Assembly (NCBI GenBank): GCA_030340625.1
Contig: JAOPHQ010005134.1
Location: 241,501 to 305,500 of the forward strand
Reading direction: 5' to 3'
DNA length: 64,000 bases
From: Merluccius polli
Taxonomy: Eukaryota; Chordata; Actinopteri; Gadiformes; Merlucciidae
Each line of letters opens with the position of its first letter. The stretch's first letter is position 1. The notes beneath the pieces were generated by a model. That model worked only from the letters and a program-made list of their open reading frames with translations. It was not told where the DNA came from and did no database searches. Of the stretch, positions 63,724-64,000 are shown in pieces. The position numbers and the translations under genes are program-made.

Positions 63724-64000
63724 GGGGGGGGGGGGCGTAGTAGATTATTGGATGTATATCAGCAAGATAATAGACTTGATTTAGCAATGATGAGTTTTAA
63801 AGTTAATGATGTACAGTTGTGTTTATTCTGGGCATATTTTATTTACTATTGTGAAGATGGCCATTGGCCACCCCCACTCAAGACCAAGATCCACCAAGGT
63901 GGGGGTCCCGGCCGGGTTGCGTGCGTGAGATGGAAGCATGAAAGAACGAGACAGATTGACGAGACATTCAAATATTTTATTAATCTGGCATGACACAGAA
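63481..64000. other. Right edge of the window, no gene seen
   Basis: A (GT)n run and a G-run lie at 63681-63736. The surrounding open frame (63484-63993) crosses them and has no recognisable domain; it is probably spurious. Confidence 0.5.

Noticed and set aside
63484..63993. 169-residue plus-strand open frame at the right edge
   Set aside because: It spans a GT microsatellite and a G-run, and shows no domain, signal peptide or splice context.

Overview
The window looks like nuclear DNA of a ray-finned (teleost) fish. The evidence is the spliced vertebrate genes with GT/AG introns, the long (CA)n, (GA)n and (ACAT)n microsatellites, and fish-type transposable elements (Ty3/gypsy LTR elements, hAT, TTAA-type and THAP-bearing DNA elements, and a LINE that encodes RNase H and ends in (GAA)n). 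There are no bacterial features. All exon coordinates were read by eye from splice signals, reading phase and remembered protein families. No search was run.

Host genes, left to right: exon 1 of a dynamin, closest to DNM2 (minus, 64-224); a small cluster of CD300/pIgR-like immune receptors (minus, about 13.2-20.4 kb) made of one complete six-exon gene with a C-terminal switch-type tyrosine motif, one orphan set of transmembrane and signalling exons, and one broken V-domain exon; dnajb1, an HSP40 co-chaperone (minus, 22192-24378) with a four-unit heat-shock element upstream; tecr, trans-2-enoyl-CoA reductase of the very-long-chain fatty-acid cycle (plus, 27492-37418, 12 coding exons giving 308 residues, with an alternative first exon at 29098); and ndufb7, a complex I subunit (minus, 48886-50089). 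DNAJB1(-), TECR(+) and NDUFB7(-) lie next to each other in the same orientations on human 19p13, so this is a conserved vertebrate block.

Mobile DNA fills most of the rest. Gypsy element 1 (1626-9695, minus) has nearly identical LTRs and intact gag and pol. Gypsy element 2 (55082-63214, plus) is related; it has intact gag, a pol frameshifted near its end, and a left LTR about 102 bp shorter at its U3 end than the right one. Both use a primer site matching the 3' end of a tRNA-Ser. Gypsy element 3 (38908-43627, plus) is older and frameshifted, with a clear 5-bp target duplication. A large fold-back whose two arms each encode a THAP DNA-binding protein sits inside a tecr intron (30314-32653), and a third copy lies at 54473. 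Two further TIR elements carrying a THAP-like first exon are nested in each other at 50235-50981 with an 8-bp target duplication. Other elements are hAT MITEs with 8-bp duplications (10710-10926; 51474-52158), a TIR element with a MADF/Myb-like exon (9754-10638), a TTAA-flanked element containing a 100-bp minisatellite with hairpins (45946-47360), a hairpin-rich TIR element (43644-45590) and LINE fragments (48125-48460; 50991-53330).

The most unusual content is the repeated association of THAP-domain exons with inverted or fold-back DNA, the receptor cluster with two possible signalling tails, and the gypsy gag-pol junctions, where a conserved GGAAAAC meets an overlapping stop and start.
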